Source of the DNA: Streptomyces scopuliridis RB72
GTDB taxonomy: Bacteria > Actinomycetota > Actinomycetes > Streptomycetales > Streptomycetaceae
DNA: 64,000 bases
Assembly: GCF_000718095.1 (NCBI RefSeq)
Contig: NZ_JOEI01000003.1
Span: 186,001 to 250,000 of the forward strand
Direction: 5' to 3'
The position numbers and the translations under genes were made by a program. The notes beneath the pieces are model-generated. The model made no database searches, had not been told where the DNA came from, and worked only from the letters and a program-made list of their open reading frames with translations. Numbering within the stretch: the first letter of the stretch is position 1; each line of letters begins with the position of its first letter. This document shows positions 63,871 through 64,000 of this stretch, one piece after another.

Positions 63871-64000
63871 ATGTTCGCTTCCTCGTCCACTTCTTCGCCC
63901 GCCTCCGGTGACGGCGACTCGTTACGCGCTGTCAGGTCCGCCGCTGTCGTCAACGCGGAGATCCGTGCCCTGTGGGCGCGCGCCGGTGGCGCGCTGCCGC
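63871..64000 (+). CDS. Start of an unidentified protein, cut by the window edge
   Basis: From the ATG at 63871 the frame stays open to the edge (MFASSSTSSPASGDGDSLRA, AVVNAEIRALWARAGGALP). The Ser-rich start leads into a helix. It is divergent from the HAD gene with a 62-bp gap. Too short to identify. Confidence 0.5.
   Translation, partial: MFASSSTSSPASGDGDSLRAVRSAAVVNAEIRALWARAGGALP

Overview
The window is high-GC actinobacterial DNA whose gene order (tRNA-Ser, SRP RNA, dnaX, purD, purC, lsrL, purSQL, purF, purM, DUF3073, vdh, bldC, hrpA) matches the central chromosome of Streptomyces. The organism is inferred from this synteny and from protein families such as BldC, LsrL and mycothiol-dependent enzymes; no species can be named.

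Positions 1 to about 17,400 are accessory DNA. The first 1.87 kb is the end of one integrated element: small minus-strand genes, a DUF5994 protein and the broken tail of a tyrosine integrase. A 54-bp copy of the 3' end of tRNA-Ser(GGA) lies at 1875-1928, and the intact tRNA-Ser is at 17401-17485. The 15.5 kb between them is therefore a second island stacked on the same tRNA site. It carries a toxin-antitoxin pair, a pRiA4b ORF-3-like protein, gene fragments, xis and a frameshifted integrase, then a nuclease-rich defence cluster. The cluster holds three PaeR7I/XhoI-family endonuclease domains: one fused to a Ser/Thr kinase and broken at a run of eight G/C, one standing alone, and one with its methyltransferase. 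A Rad50-like ATPase and an endonuclease VII-like HNH protein accompany them. No conjugation or replication genes are visible.

From 17.4 to 43.8 kb is core chromosome. It contains SRP RNA, dnaX, most of the purine pathway, a degenerate M48-like membrane protein with collagen-like repeats, a dimethylformamidase-like protein, a four-gene ABC exporter/two-component operon with a candidate operator, three tRNA-Gly genes, the nucleoid protein LsrL, a META-domain lipoprotein, valine dehydrogenase and BldC.

From 43.8 to 64 kb are HrpA helicase, a DsbA/CcdA-type thiol pair, tRNAs (two Asp, Phe, Glu, Lys), a putative glycoside hydrolase divergent from a polysaccharide deacetylase, a metallophosphoesterase, a small zincin, a DEAD-box helicase with an RGG-rich tail, an HTH regulator and a HAD hydrolase. 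The right edge cuts into another gene.

The most unusual signals are the nuclease-kinase fusion interrupted in a homopolymer, and the near absence of CTCGAG, the XhoI/PaeR7I target, from the whole window. The only copy I found lies 28 bp upstream of the solitary PaeR7I-like gene.
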